Positions 9,581 to 17,884 of a stretch of 64,000 bases of DNA are shown here, piece by piece. Position 1 is the stretch's first letter, and each line of letters starts with the position of its first letter. Made by a program: the position numbers and the translations under genes. The stretch is from Glycomyces tritici (lineage in GTDB: Bacteria; Actinomycetota; Actinomycetes; Mycobacteriales; Micromonosporaceae), in contig NZ_JAUEMJ010000001.1 of the NCBI RefSeq assembly GCF_030403505.1, forward strand, positions 619,762-683,761, in the 5' to 3' direction. Under the pieces are notes generated by a model that was not told the origin of the DNA, searched no databases, and saw only the letters and a list, made by a program, of their open reading frames with translations.

Positions 9581-9913
9581 CTACTGGCGACGCTGCTGCT
9601 CGAGCTTCCGACGCGCGTCGAAATCCCGCTTACGCTGCGGATATCCAGTCTTCGCGACCTCGTACACCGGGGTGTTGTACTTGCGGCCCAGGGCGAACGC
9701 GCCCGCCGGGCCGTCGACACGGCGCCGGGTCCACTCGCCGTCGTGCGCGATGAGCATGACCGTGGTCTCGGTGACGGTGGTCTTCGGCTCGAGGTAGGCC
9801 TCGACGCCCGTGCGCGTCTTGATGAAATCGATCAGATGTCGCTGGTCAACGTTGTCAGAGGCACGGTCCAGCGTTCCCTTGCCCTGTTTCTTCTTCCGTC
9901 CGAACAAGCCCAC
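9581..9913 (-). CDS. Conserved hypothetical protein, basic N-terminus (110 aa)
   Basis: A small soluble protein starting VGLFGRKKKQGKG. It has a later segment FIKTRTGVEAYLEPKTTVTETTVMLIA and a basic C-terminal tail (FDARRKLEQQRRQ). The GTG start is preceded by a clear GGGAGGAG. No enzyme motif or membrane segment is visible. I recall similar short proteins next to lpdA in other actinobacteria, but without a known function. It is convergent with pepA and divergent from lpdA. Confidence 0.75.
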   Translation of the reverse strand: MGLFGRKKKQGKGTLDRASDNVDQRHLIDFIKTRTGVEAYLEPKTTVTETTVMLIAHDGEWTRRRVDGPAGAFALGRKYNTPVYEVAKTGYPQRKRDFDARRKLEQQRRQ

Positions 9914-10128
9914 GGCCGCTCCTCCCGCACCACTCCAGGCGTGAATTCCAAGCGTACACACGCGCGAGGACAGCTGTGTCCAGCCGCACACGAACGGGAC
10001 TTTCCGAATGCTCGCAGCAAGCGGTTGAATGGTGTTGCACACTCCAACCACAGGGTCTGGCCGATCACGAGTCGCCGCCGGTGGAAGGATGGGCTCCGAA
10101 CCTTAAGCATCGTTATGTGGGGAGAGCA

Positions 10129-11517
10129 ATGAGCGACCCGAACGCAGGATACGACGTCGTCATCCTGGGCGGCGGCAGCGGCGGCTACGCGGCGGCCTTC
10201 CGCTCGGCTGAGCTGGGCCTCAAGGTGGCCTTGATCGAAAAGGACAAGGTCGGCGGCACGTGTCTGCACCGCGGCTGCATCCCCACCAAGGCGCTGCTCC
10301 ACGCCGGCGAGGTCGCCGACACCGCTCGCGAGTCCGAGCAGTTCGGCATCCTCGCCGAGTTCAAGGGCGTCGACATGCCGGCCGTGAAGAAGTACAAGGA
10401 CGACGTCGTGTCGAAGTTGTACAAGGGCCTGCAGGGCCTGGTCAAGGCCCACAAGGTCGATTTCATCCAGGGCACCGGCAAGCTCGTCGGCCCCAATGCC
10501 GTCGAGGTCGACAACGGTCAGACCGTGACCGGCAAGAACGTCATCCTCGCCACCGGCTCGTACTCCAAGACCCTTCCCGGGCTTGAGATCGACGGCGAGA
10601 AGATCATCGCCTCCGAGCACGCGCTCGAGCTCACCGAGCTGCCGAACAAGGCCATCGTCATCGGCGGCGGCGTCATCGGCGTCGAGTTCGCCTCCGCCTG
10701 GAAGTCCCTGGGCGTCGAGGTCGAGATCATCGAAGGCCTCCCCCGCCTCATCGCGGCCGAGGACGCCGACTCGTCGAAGCAGTTGGAGCGCGCGTTCCGC
10801 AAGCGCGGCATCAAGTTCCACACCGGCAAGTTCTTCGAGAAGGTCGAGAGGACCGCCACGGGCGTGCAGGTCACGATCCAGGGCGGCACCGTCGTCGAAG
10901 GCGACATCGTGCTCGTGGCCGTCGGCCGCGGCCCCGTCACCGCCGGCATCGGCTACGAGGAGCAGGGCATCACCCTCGACCGGGGCTTCGTCCCGGTGAA
11001 CGAGAGCCTCCAGACGAGCATCCCGGGCGTGTACGCCGTCGGCGACATCGTCCCCGGCATCCAGCTCGCGCACCGCGGCTTCCTCCAGGGCATCTTCGTG
11101 GCCGAGCACATCGCCGGCCTGAACCCGGCCCCGATCGACGAGACCGGCATCCCGCGCGTGACCTTCACCGAGCCCGAGGTGGCCTCCATGGGCCTCAACG
11201 AGGACAAGGCGAAGGAGAAGTACGGGGCCGACAAGATCAAGTCGGTCAACTACAACCTGGCCGGGAACGGCAAGTCGAACATCCTCAAGACGCAGGGCTT
11301 CATCAAGCTCGTCGCGGTCGAGGACGGCCCGATCGTGGGCGTACACATGGTCGGCGCCCGCATCTCCGAGCAGATCGGCGAAGCGGAGCTGATCTACAAC
11401 TGGGAGGCGTACGCGACCGACGTCGCGAACCTCATCCACATGCACCCCACCCAGAATGAGGCCATCGGCGAAGCGGCGATGCTGCTGGCCGGCAAGCCGC
11501 TGCACGCCCACGACTAA
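10129..11517 (+). CDS. lpdA: Dihydrolipoamide dehydrogenase (E3)
   Basis: FAD flavoprotein that reoxidises dihydrolipoyl groups of 2-oxoacid dehydrogenase complexes with NAD. Length is 462 residues, typical. FAD-binding GGGSGGYAAA is at the N-terminus, the redox-active disulfide is in GGTCLHRGCIPTKALLH, the NAD-binding motif is GGGVIGVEFAS, and the C-terminal catalytic His-Glu lies in MHPTQNEAIGEA. The ATG is chosen because it sits just before the Rossmann fold with GGGGAGAG upstream. The sucB gene follows 27 bases later, so the two are probably co-transcribed and their products work in the same complex. Confidence 0.96.
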   Translation: MSDPNAGYDVVILGGGSGGYAAAFRSAELGLKVALIEKDKVGGTCLHRGCIPTKALLHAGEVADTARESEQFGILAEFKGVDMPAVKKYKDDVVSKLYKGLQGLVKAHKVDFIQGTGKLVGPNAVEVDNGQTVTGKNVILATGSYSKTLPGLEIDGEKIIASEHALELTELPNKAIVIGGGVIGVEFASAWKSLGVEVEIIEGLPRLIAAEDADSSKQLERAFRKRGIKFHTGKFFEKVERTATGVQVTIQGGTVVEGDIVLVAVGRGPVTAGIGYEEQGITLDRGFVPVNESLQTSIPGVYAVGDIVPGIQLAHRGFLQGIFVAEHIAGLNPAPIDETGIPRVTFTEPEVASMGLNEDKAKEKYGADKIKSVNYNLAGNGKSNILKTQGFIKLVAVEDGPIVGVHMVGARISEQIGEAELIYNWEAYATDVANLIHMHPTQNEAIGEAAMLLAGKPLHAHD

Positions 11518-11544
11518 TCCACAACCGCAGGAGTTGAACGAACG

Positions 11545-13311
11545 ATGCCGACATCGGTAACGATGCCCGCTCTCGGTGAGTCGGTCACCGAGGGGACAGT
11601 CACCCAGTGGCTCAAGAAGGAAGGCGACACCGTCGAGGTCGACGAGCCGCTCCTTGAAGTCTCGACCGACAAGGTCGACACCGAGGTTCCTTCGCCGGTC
11701 GCGGGTGTGCTGCTGAAGATCGTGGTTCCCGAGGACACGGACGTCGAGGTCGGCGGCGAGCTGGCGATCATCGGCGACCCGTCCGAGGCCACCGGGGACG
11801 CCCCGGCCTCCCCGGCTCCGGCCCAGGAACCGCTGCCCGAACCCGAGCCCGAGGCGAAGACCGAGGCCCCGGCCCCGGCCGCCCAGGAGTCCGAGCCCGA
11901 GGCCCCCGCCGCCGAGGCGGCCCCGGCCGCTTCCGGCGGTCCGGCCGAGGGGACCGAGGTCCTGCTCCCCGAGCTGGGCGAGTCGGTCACCGAGGGCACG
12001 GTGACGTCGTGGCTCAAGGCCGTGGGCGACACCGTCGAGGTGGACGAGCCGCTGCTGGAGATCTCGACCGACAAGGTCGACACGGAGATCCCCTCCCCCG
12101 CCGCGGGGACGCTGCTGGAGATCCGGGTCGCCGAGGACGAGACCACCGAGGTCGGTTCCGTGCTGGCGATCATCGGCTCCGGTGCCGCTGCGCCCGCCGC
12201 ACCGGCACCCGCCGCCGAGCCGACCCCGGCCGTGAAGTCCGAGCCTGAGCCCGAGACGGCTCCGGCGAAGGCCGAAGGCACGCCGACCAAGCCGGCCCCG
12301 GCCGCGCCGGAGACCGCTCCCGCGCCCGCCGCGGCCCCGGCCGCAGCGCAGGCTCCCGCCGCGTCCAAGCCCTCGGGCTCGTACGTGACGCCGCTGGTGC
12401 GCAAGCTCGCCTCCGAGAACGGCGTGGACCTCTCCGAGGTCACCGGTTCCGGTGTGGGCGGACGCATCCGCAAGGAGGACGTCCAGTCGGTCATCGACGC
12501 GAAGAAGGCACCGGAGCCCGCTCCGGCCGCCGCCGCTCCCGCTTCCGCTCCCGCGAAGGCTGCCCCGGCTCCGGCCGAGGTCAGCCCGCTGCGCGGCCGC
12601 ACCGAGAAGATGAGCCGCCTGCGTCAGGCCGCCGCCAAGGCGCTGCTGAACTCGATGCAGTCCACGGCGCAGCTGACGACGGTGCGCGAAGTGGACGTCA
12701 CGAAGGTGGCGAAGCTCCGCGCGGCGAAGAAGGACGAGTTCCTCGCCCGCCACGGCGTGAAGCTCTCCTTCCTGCCGTTCTTCTCGATCGCCGCGATCGA
12801 GGCGCTCCAGCAGTACCCGATCGTCAACGCCTCCATGAACATGGAGGAGAAGACGATCACCTACCCGGACGCCGAGCACGTCGGCTTCGCGGTGGACACG
12901 CCGAAGGGCCTCATCGTCCCGGTCGTCAAGAACGCCGGCGACCTGAACATCCCGGGCCTGGCCAAGCGGATCGCCGACATCGCCAAGAAGGCCCGCGACG
13001 GCGGCCTGGCGCCCGACGACCTGTTCGGCGCCACCTTCACCATCACCAACACCGGTTCGGTGGGCGCGCTGTTCGACACGCCGATCGTCCCGCTCGGACA
13101 GTCCGCGATCCTCGGCACCGCCGCGATCGTCAAGCGTCCCCGCGTGATCAACGACCCTGAACTGGGCGAGGTCATCGCGGTGCGTTCGGTCATGCACCTG
13201 ACGCTGAGCTACGACCACCGCCTCATCGACGGCGCCGACGCCGCCCGCTACCTCGAAGCGGTCACCAAGCGCATCGAAGAGGGCAACTTCGAACACCAGC
13301 TGGGCCTGTAA
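11545..13311 (+). CDS. sucB: 2-oxoglutarate dehydrogenase E2, dihydrolipoamide succinyltransferase, two lipoyl domains
   Basis: E2 core of a 2-oxoacid dehydrogenase complex, 588 residues. Order of domains: lipoyl domain 1 (about 1-78, lipoyl Lys 43 in [12 protein letters not shown]), an Ala/Pro/Glu-rich linker, lipoyl domain 2 (Lys in [12 protein letters not shown]), a second linker, an E3-binding domain around [17 protein letters not shown], a third linker, and the catalytic acyltransferase domain ending with [16 protein letters not shown], which contains the active-site His. The two nearly identical lipoyl domains are usual for actinobacterial SucB. It is coupled to lpdA. A pyruvate or branched-chain role cannot be excluded, but succinyltransferase is most likely. 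Confidence 0.93.
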   Translation: MPTSVTMPALGESVTEGTVTQWLKKEGDTVEVDEPLLEVSTDKVDTEVPSPVAGVLLKIVVPEDTDVEVGGELAIIGDPSEATGDAPASPAPAQEPLPEPEPEAKTEAPAPAAQESEPEAPAAEAAPAASGGPAEGTEVLLPELGESVTEGTVTSWLKAVGDTVEVDEPLLEISTDKVDTEIPSPAAGTLLEIRVAEDETTEVGSVLAIIGSGAAAPAAPAPAAEPTPAVKSEPEPETAPAKAEGTPTKPAPAAPETAPAPAAAPAAAQAPAASKPSGSYVTPLVRKLASENGVDLSEVTGSGVGGRIRKEDVQSVIDAKKAPEPAPAAAAPASAPAKAAPAPAEVSPLRGRTEKMSRLRQAAAKALLNSMQSTAQLTTVREVDVTKVAKLRAAKKDEFLARHGVKLSFLPFFSIAAIEALQQYPIVNASMNMEEKTITYPDAEHVGFAVDTPKGLIVPVVKNAGDLNIPGLAKRIADIAKKARDGGLAPDDLFGATFTITNTGSVGALFDTPIVPLGQSAILGTAAIVKRPRVINDPELGEVIAVRSVMHLTLSYDHRLIDGADAARYLEAVTKRIEEGNFEHQLGL

Positions 13312-13329
13312 GGCGGGTCAGCGACACCG

Positions 13330-13394
13330 GAAGGGGCGCGACGGGATCATCCCGTCGCGCCGGGCGCGACGGGATCATCCCGTCGCGCCCCTTC
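13330..13394. terminator. Tandem duplicated palindrome downstream of sucB
   Basis: The palindrome GCGCGACGGGATCATCCCGTCGCGC (11-bp arms, TCA loop) occurs twice, at 13336-13360 and 13364-13388. The outer flanks GAAGGGG and CCCCTTC extend the pairing, so the region can fold either as two hairpins or as one 17-bp stem enclosing the middle. The position directly after the sucB stop suggests a double terminator. Confidence 0.75.
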
Positions 13395-13529
13395 TGCGTG
13401 CAAATGCCATAGTCCTGCATCTGCAGGGGGCCTCCACAAGTCGCGTCTCCTACCCGTAACCGGCAAAGCGTGTCCTCGTTGTTCCTACAACCCACCTTTT
13501 GTGACCCCACGCGGAAGTTAGGAACTCGA

Positions 13530-13961
13530 ATGTCGATCGAGTACAACGAACTCCTCGCCATGTTGATGGAGACACGCCCCGAATTCGCGACCGAACTGTA
13601 CAACTGGACCGACGGACCCGACCTTCCCGACTACGACGCCATCAGCGTCTCCCGCCGCACGATCACCCTGCCCGAACAGCCGGGCCGCCTCCGCGTCTGC
13701 GTCGCCGCGGCCTACTCCAAAGGCGACGAGCGGGTCGTCGCCCTCCTGTTCGACGCCGTCCTCCAGCCCGACCCCGCCCAGGCCGAGTCCTGGCTCCGGT
13801 TCATGACGGACGCGCAGCGGGCGATGAGCTGCATGGTGGTCTTCGTGGTGCTGTGCCGCGACGCGAAGACCGCCGACTGGGCCCTCACGTACAGCGCCGT
13901 GGGCGACATCGGCTGCTACGTACTGCCGGTGGTGATTCCCTCCTTGCTCGCGAACGCATAG
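13530..13961 (+). CDS. Probable truncated Rpn/PD-(D/E)XK-nuclease-like family protein (N-terminal part)
   Basis: A 143-residue protein. Its opening (MSIEYNELLAMLMETRPEFA) and later segments (VALLFDAVLQPDPAQAESWLRF and MVVFVVLCRDAKTADWAL) resemble the N-terminal half of a large actinobacterial family of transposase-like nucleases, as I remember it. There the matching segment reads roughly VEVQ..., then a WPVYL-like motif, then LLVVC. The usual acidic residues around that strand are only partly kept, and the protein stops where a longer C-terminal part would be expected. It is therefore probably a shortened relative or a decayed copy. No clear ribosome binding site is seen. A hairpin terminator follows. 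Confidence 0.55.
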   Translation: MSIEYNELLAMLMETRPEFATELYNWTDGPDLPDYDAISVSRRTITLPEQPGRLRVCVAAAYSKGDERVVALLFDAVLQPDPAQAESWLRFMTDAQRAMSCMVVFVVLCRDAKTADWALTYSAVGDIGCYVLPVVIPSLLANA

Positions 13962-13971
13962 AATGAGACCC

Positions 13972-14010
13972 GGCCCTCGCCGCCGTCCCCACCACGGCAG
14001 CGAGGGCCGC
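13972..14010 (+). terminator. Hairpin terminator after the nuclease-like gene
   Basis: An outer 10-bp stem CGGCCCTCGC/GCGAGGGCCG encloses an inner 5-bp stem GCCGT/ACGGC, starting ten bases after the stop codon. There is no strong T-run. Confidence 0.6.
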
Positions 14011-14233
14011 TCGCATTCCAGCGGCCGACCGCGCCCTCGCCACAATGACGAAGACCGCTCACATCCGGGTGATTGATGCGCCCCGCCACGCCTCGCCCGG
14101 TCCTTGTCGCACCCACATGGGACGCTTGAAAACGGGGGCCTTCCCGCTGCCCGTTTTGAAGGCTGACGCCGGAATCGCCCAACTCCCGCCTAAACCCGTT
14201 GCGGCGCTGCCGGAGCCCGTCCACACTCATCGC

Positions 14234-15205
14234 ATGTCCCGATTCGGACCCACGGTCCCCTACGACGCCACCGCCGTCCGCAACGACTGGTCGACGCTCC
14301 CCGCATACGTCCAGGAGCGCATCATCGCCGAACTCGGCGGCAAGCCCGCCGACATCCGCATGGCCGGCGGCGGCTTCAGCAGTGCCTTCGCCGCCCGAGT
14401 GCGCGCAGATTCCGGCGCCGAGCTCTTCATCAAGGCCGCCGGACCCGACAACGCCTGGGCGCTCAACGTCTGCCGCCGTGAAGCGCTCATCAACACCGCA
14501 CTCCCCCAAGGCGTTCCGGCCCCGCGCCTCGAGTTCGCCGCCGACTTCGAGGACTGGACGGTCCTCGGCTTCGAAGCCGTCGACGGCCGCGCCCCGACCC
14601 TCCCCATGAGCCCGCGCGACCTCGACCTCATGCTCGACGCGTGGGCCGCCGCTGCCGCCGCCCTCACCCCGGCCCCGCAGGCGCTGCTCGACCTCGGCGT
14701 CAGCGCCCGGCCCGTCGACCACCACCTGCGCCAGTTCGCCTTCATCGAGTCGGGCGGCATCAAGCCGTTCCCGGTACCGCCCGTCCTCGAAGGGCGCCTC
14801 AGCGAACTCGCGCAGCTCGAAAAGGGCATCGACGAGGCGCTCACCGCCGACTCGGTCATGCACTTCGACCTGCGCCCGGACAACATGATCGTCGGCGCCG
14901 ACCAGGCCTGGATCTGCGACTGGAACTGGGTCGAGGTCCACTCGACCTGGTTCGACACCGTGTGCTTCCTCATTGCGGCCCATGGCGACGGCCACGACGC
15001 CGACGCGCTCTTCTGGGCCCATCCGACCGCCGCAGGCGCCACCGCCGACCAGCTCGACACCGCGCTCACCTCGATCATCGGCTACTACCTCAGCCAGGCA
15101 GACGATCCCCCGATCCCCGGCGTATCCCCGTACATCCGGGCCCACCAGCGCTGGAGCGGCCTCGCCGCCGCCGACTGGCTCGCCCAGCGGCGCGGCTGGA
15201 CATGA
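14234..15205 (+). CDS. Phosphotransferase-family protein (APH fold), first of a tandem pair
   Basis: A 323-residue protein of the aminoglycoside-phosphotransferase/kinase fold. The catalytic loop is MHFDLRPDNMIV (Brenner-type HxDxxxxN), and the metal-binding Asp lies in WICDWNWVEV. The N-terminal lobe contains a glycine-rich AGGGFSSAF and a lysine in LFIKAAG. The ATG is taken because the recognisable domain begins shortly after. The stop overlaps the start of the next gene as ATGA, and the next protein is a clear paralogue. The substrate is unknown; relatives phosphorylate antibiotics, choline, homoserine or sugars, and many have no known function. Nothing in the neighbourhood points to resistance. 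Confidence 0.85.
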   Translation: MSRFGPTVPYDATAVRNDWSTLPAYVQERIIAELGGKPADIRMAGGGFSSAFAARVRADSGAELFIKAAGPDNAWALNVCRREALINTALPQGVPAPRLEFAADFEDWTVLGFEAVDGRAPTLPMSPRDLDLMLDAWAAAAAALTPAPQALLDLGVSARPVDHHLRQFAFIESGGIKPFPVPPVLEGRLSELAQLEKGIDEALTADSVMHFDLRPDNMIVGADQAWICDWNWVEVHSTWFDTVCFLIAAHGDGHDADALFWAHPTAAGATADQLDTALTSIIGYYLSQADDPPIPGVSPYIRAHQRWSGLAAADWLAQRRGWT

Positions 15206-16311
15206 CCGGCCCACGCGGCGAGTCCGGAGCGAGGGAACGCCCGCCTGCGAGCGACGGATCACCGCCGGACTCGACTGCTGAGGCCCCGCCCAGCTCGACC
15301 GCCGCCGAGGCGCCGCCCGGCCCGGCCTCGGCCGAACCCGGGCGCGCCTTCGGCTTCGGTTCGCCGGTCGACTTCGCCAACACCGCGGTCCGACCGGACT
15401 ACACCGACCTGCCAAGGGCCGTGCGCCGGCATATCGCCGCCGAGCTCGGCGGCGAGCCGGTCGAAGTGCTGATCGCCGGCGGCGGCTTCACCACCGGATT
15501 CGCGGCCAAGGTTCGCGCTGCCTCCGGCGCTGCGGCGTTCGTCAAAGCGGCCGGTCCGGCCACCCCCGAGGTCCGCGACGCCTACCAGATGGAGGCCCGG
15601 TACACCGCCGCCCTTCCCCGCTCGGTCCCTGCGCCGAGCGCGCTGTTCCACGCCGACATCGAGCACTGGAGCGTGAGCGGATACGAAGCGCTCCAAGGCG
15701 AACCGCTGACGCTTCCGATGCGTTCGGAGACGCTCGACCGCATGCTGGACACCTGGGCGGCGTCCGCGAGGGCGCTCAATCCGCCGCCGCCGGACCTCGT
15801 CGCGTGCGGCATCAGCCCCAAGACCGCCGAGAACCTCAGCTTCTTCCAGAACGTCGCCAACGGCAGCGCCTCACCGATCCCGCTGCCGCCGAGCCTTGAC
15901 GGGCGATGGACCGAACTGGCGGAGATCGAAACCGGCATCGACCGCATCCTCGTGACCGACCAGGTGGCTCACGGGGATCTGCGGCCCGACAACTTCTTTC
16001 TCGGCAAGGAACGGGCCTGGATCTGCGACTGGTCCAAGCCCCGGCATGTGCCGCCATGGGTGGACACGGTGAACGTGCTGATCGTCGCGAACGGCGACGG
16101 GCACGACGTGGAACACCGCTTCTGGTCTCACCCGACTTCCGAAGGCGTCACCGGCGAGGAGCTCGACACGATGCTGGCCGCGATCACCGGAGCGCTGCTC
16201 GACGGCTGGGACGACGCACCACGGAGGATCGTCTCCCCCGCGATCCATCACCACATGCGCTGGGCGGCACTCGCAGCGGCCGACTGGCTCGCACGGCGGC
16301 GCGGCTGGTGA
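15202..16311 (+). CDS. Phosphotransferase-family protein (APH fold), second of a tandem pair
   Basis: A 369-residue paralogue of the gene before it, beginning in its ATGA stop/start overlap. Residues 1-45 or so are a low-complexity Pro/Ser/Ala extension that the first copy lacks. The kinase domain then shows AGGGFTTGFAAKV, AFVKAAGPA, AHGDLRPDNFFLG (catalytic Asp and Asn present) and WICDWSKP. The C-terminus WAALAAADWLARRRGW closely matches the corresponding end of the first copy, indicating a tandem duplication. Both copies keep catalytic residues, so both may be active, perhaps as a heteromer. The alternative start after the extension cannot be excluded. Confidence 0.83.
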   Translation: MTGPRGESGARERPPASDGSPPDSTAEAPPSSTAAEAPPGPASAEPGRAFGFGSPVDFANTAVRPDYTDLPRAVRRHIAAELGGEPVEVLIAGGGFTTGFAAKVRAASGAAAFVKAAGPATPEVRDAYQMEARYTAALPRSVPAPSALFHADIEHWSVSGYEALQGEPLTLPMRSETLDRMLDTWAASARALNPPPPDLVACGISPKTAENLSFFQNVANGSASPIPLPPSLDGRWTELAEIETGIDRILVTDQVAHGDLRPDNFFLGKERAWICDWSKPRHVPPWVDTVNVLIVANGDGHDVEHRFWSHPTSEGVTGEELDTMLAAITGALLDGWDDAPRRIVSPAIHHHMRWAALAAADWLARRRGW

Positions 16312-16551
16312 TCACTCCTCGGTGAACAACTCCGACGCGCTCGACACGAACGGGGCCCTGAACAGCCACGACTCAATGAGTGCGTCGTCGGTGCACGAGG
16401 CGAAGCGCGCCCGGTCCTCGTCACTGACTCGTACCCCGTTCCCGTCGAGGAACGCCAGCACTGCCCTCACGAGCCTCGCCCGCGTCTCAACGCGGACCGT
16501 CTCGCGACCCGCGGCATGGGCTTCGGCACGTTCAAGCGGCATGTTCCTCAT
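16312..16551 (-). CDS. Small protein like the C-terminal tail of Rpn/transposase-like nucleases
   Basis: A 79-residue protein convergent with the second phosphotransferase gene, their stop codons abutting. The pattern LVRAVLAFLDGNGVRVSD, FASCTDDALIESWLFRA and SSASELF resembles the C-terminal tail of the transposase-like nuclease family that I also suspect for the gene upstream of the phosphotransferases. There the tail normally follows a repeated GRAEG segment. Here only the tail remains, so this may be a remnant or a free-standing small protein. There is no obvious ribosome binding site. Confidence 0.5.
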   Translation of the reverse strand: MRNMPLERAEAHAAGRETVRVETRARLVRAVLAFLDGNGVRVSDEDRARFASCTDDALIESWLFRAPFVSSASELFTEE

Positions 16552-16706
16552 GGACTCACGCTAAGCGGCAACGGAATCGAGCGTGGGAACTGCGAGTCGT
16601 GTCGCTTGTCAGGTTTGCGACATTTGCGACACTCAGCCGGACGAAGTGCTCCCATTATTCAGGAAGTCTCTCCCACATACTAGGCATGACTCGATATGGT
16701 CACCTC

Positions 16707-17522
16707 ATGGCGAAAGAGACTGCGACCTACATCCACGGTCACCACGAATCGGTCCTGCGTTCCCACGCTTGGCGAACGGCGGAGAACTCGGCGGCGTACC
16801 TGCTGCCCGAGCTGCGTTCGGACAGCACGATCCTCGACATCGGCTGCGGCCCCGGCACCATCTCGGCGGACTTCGCCGCGCTCGCCCCGGACGGCCATGT
16901 CACGGCGGTCGACTACGCACCGGCCATCGTGGAGCAAGCCGCGAAGGAAGCCGAGTCCCGGGGCCTGACGAACATGACCTTCGGGGTCGCCGATGTCCAC
17001 GACCTGCAGTTCGCCGACGACTCGTTCGATGTCGTGCACGCCCACCAGGTCCTCCAACATGTGGGCGATCCAGTCCAGGCCTTGCGAGAAATGCGGCGGG
17101 TAGCGAAGCCGGGAGGGGTGGTCGCGGTGCGCGACAGCGACTATCGGGCGTTCACCTGGTTCCCGGCATCAGCGGGTCTGAGCAAATGGCTGGACTTGTA
17201 CGAAGAGGTCGCCAGGGCGGGCGGAGGCGAGCCGGACGCGGGCCGCATGTTGAAAGCTTGGGCGCTGCGAGCGGGATTCGCCGAGGACGCGGTCAAGGCG
17301 ACCTCGACGACCTGGACCTTCAGCAACGAACAGGAACGGGACTGGTGGGGCGGCCTCTGGGCCGACCGGGCGCTGCATTCCGACTTCGCCAAGCAGGCGG
17401 TCTCGGGTGGACATGCCGCCCAGGAAGAGCTGCAGGCCGTCTCCGAGGCATGGAAGGCCTGGGGAGAGAACCCGGAAAGCTGGCTGATGATCCCGCACGG
17501 AGAGGTCCTGGCGAGGGCCTGA
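16707..17522 (+). CDS. Class I SAM-dependent methyltransferase
   Basis: A 271-residue Rossmann-fold methyltransferase. SAM-binding motif I reads ILDIGCGPGTISADF, followed by an acidic loop (VDYAPAIVEQA) and the motif-IV-like region FDVVHAHQVLQHV typical of UbiE/UbiG-type enzymes. The start is uncertain: I use the ATG at MAKETATYIHGHH because homologues I recall begin near YTHGHHESVLRSH. An in-frame ATG 21 bases upstream follows a CATACT box and could start a leaderless message. The substrate is unknown. The gene stands alone and is followed by a long hairpin terminator. Confidence 0.85.
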   Translation: MAKETATYIHGHHESVLRSHAWRTAENSAAYLLPELRSDSTILDIGCGPGTISADFAALAPDGHVTAVDYAPAIVEQAAKEAESRGLTNMTFGVADVHDLQFADDSFDVVHAHQVLQHVGDPVQALREMRRVAKPGGVVAVRDSDYRAFTWFPASAGLSKWLDLYEEVARAGGGEPDAGRMLKAWALRAGFAEDAVKATSTTWTFSNEQERDWWGGLWADRALHSDFAKQAVSGGHAAQEELQAVSEAWKAWGENPESWLMIPHGEVLARA

Positions 17523-17564
17523 CGGCCGCTGAGGCAGCCGCCGCGCCGATGCCGCGCAACAACG

Positions 17565-17609
17565 AGGCCCGTGGGGTGGGAGGCGAAACCTTCCACCCCA
17601 CGGGCCTCT
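17565..17609. terminator. Long hairpin terminator
   Basis: A 20-bp stem (GAGGCCCGTGGGGTGGGAGG paired with its complement, one G-T wobble) closes a CGAAA loop. It lies between the plus-strand methyltransferase gene and the minus-strand DUF397 gene and can serve both. Confidence 0.85.
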
Positions 17610-17638
17610 GAACGTCAGCGTGTCAGCACCAACTCAGG

Positions 17639-17884
17639 CTATGACCGACTGGCCGCGCGGAGCAGCCCCGTAAAGTCGGTAGCAGCGAGCTCGAAGATCG
17701 GAGAAGAGTCACCGAGCTTGCTATCCCGAACTTCGAAGCCGGCTACCGCGACACGCGTTTCAACGCAGTTGTCTCCGTCGCCACCGCTACGGCTTGACTT
17801 CCGCCACGGTGCGACGCGCGCTTCGAGGCAATTGCCTCCGTCGCCGCCACTGCGGCTGGACTTTCGCCACCCGTTCTGACTCAT
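17639..17884 (-). CDS. DUF397 protein with duplicated N-terminal motif
   Basis: An 81-residue member of the DUF397 family, small acidic proteins found beside XRE/DUF5753 regulators in actinobacteria. The hallmark WRKSSRSGGDGGNCLE is followed by a second copy, WRKSSRSGGDGDNCVE, 21 residues later, and then one ordinary C-terminal half (FEVRDSKLGDSSPIFELAATDF). Its ATG overlaps the stop of the XRE gene as ATGA, so the pair is translationally coupled. Family pairs probably act as regulator and partner; the exact job of this pair is unknown. Confidence 0.85.
   Translation of the reverse strand: MSQNGWRKSSRSGGDGGNCLEARVAPWRKSSRSGGDGDNCVETRVAVAGFEVRDSKLGDSSPIFELAATDFTGLLRAASRS
17744..17869 (-). repeat. 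63-bp tandem in-frame duplication inside the DUF397 gene
   Basis: Two adjacent 63-bp segments encode the near-identical 21-residue units beginning with WRKSSRSGGDG. The nucleotide similarity indicates a recent in-frame duplication. Confidence 0.8.

Noticed and set aside
9832..13296. Very long minus-strand open frame opposite lpdA and sucB
   Set aside because: It is an antisense shadow; the plus-strand genes have complete conserved motifs.
14234..16311. Antibiotic-resistance kinases
   Set aside because: The APH fold alone does not indicate aminoglycoside activity, and no resistance or mobile context is present.
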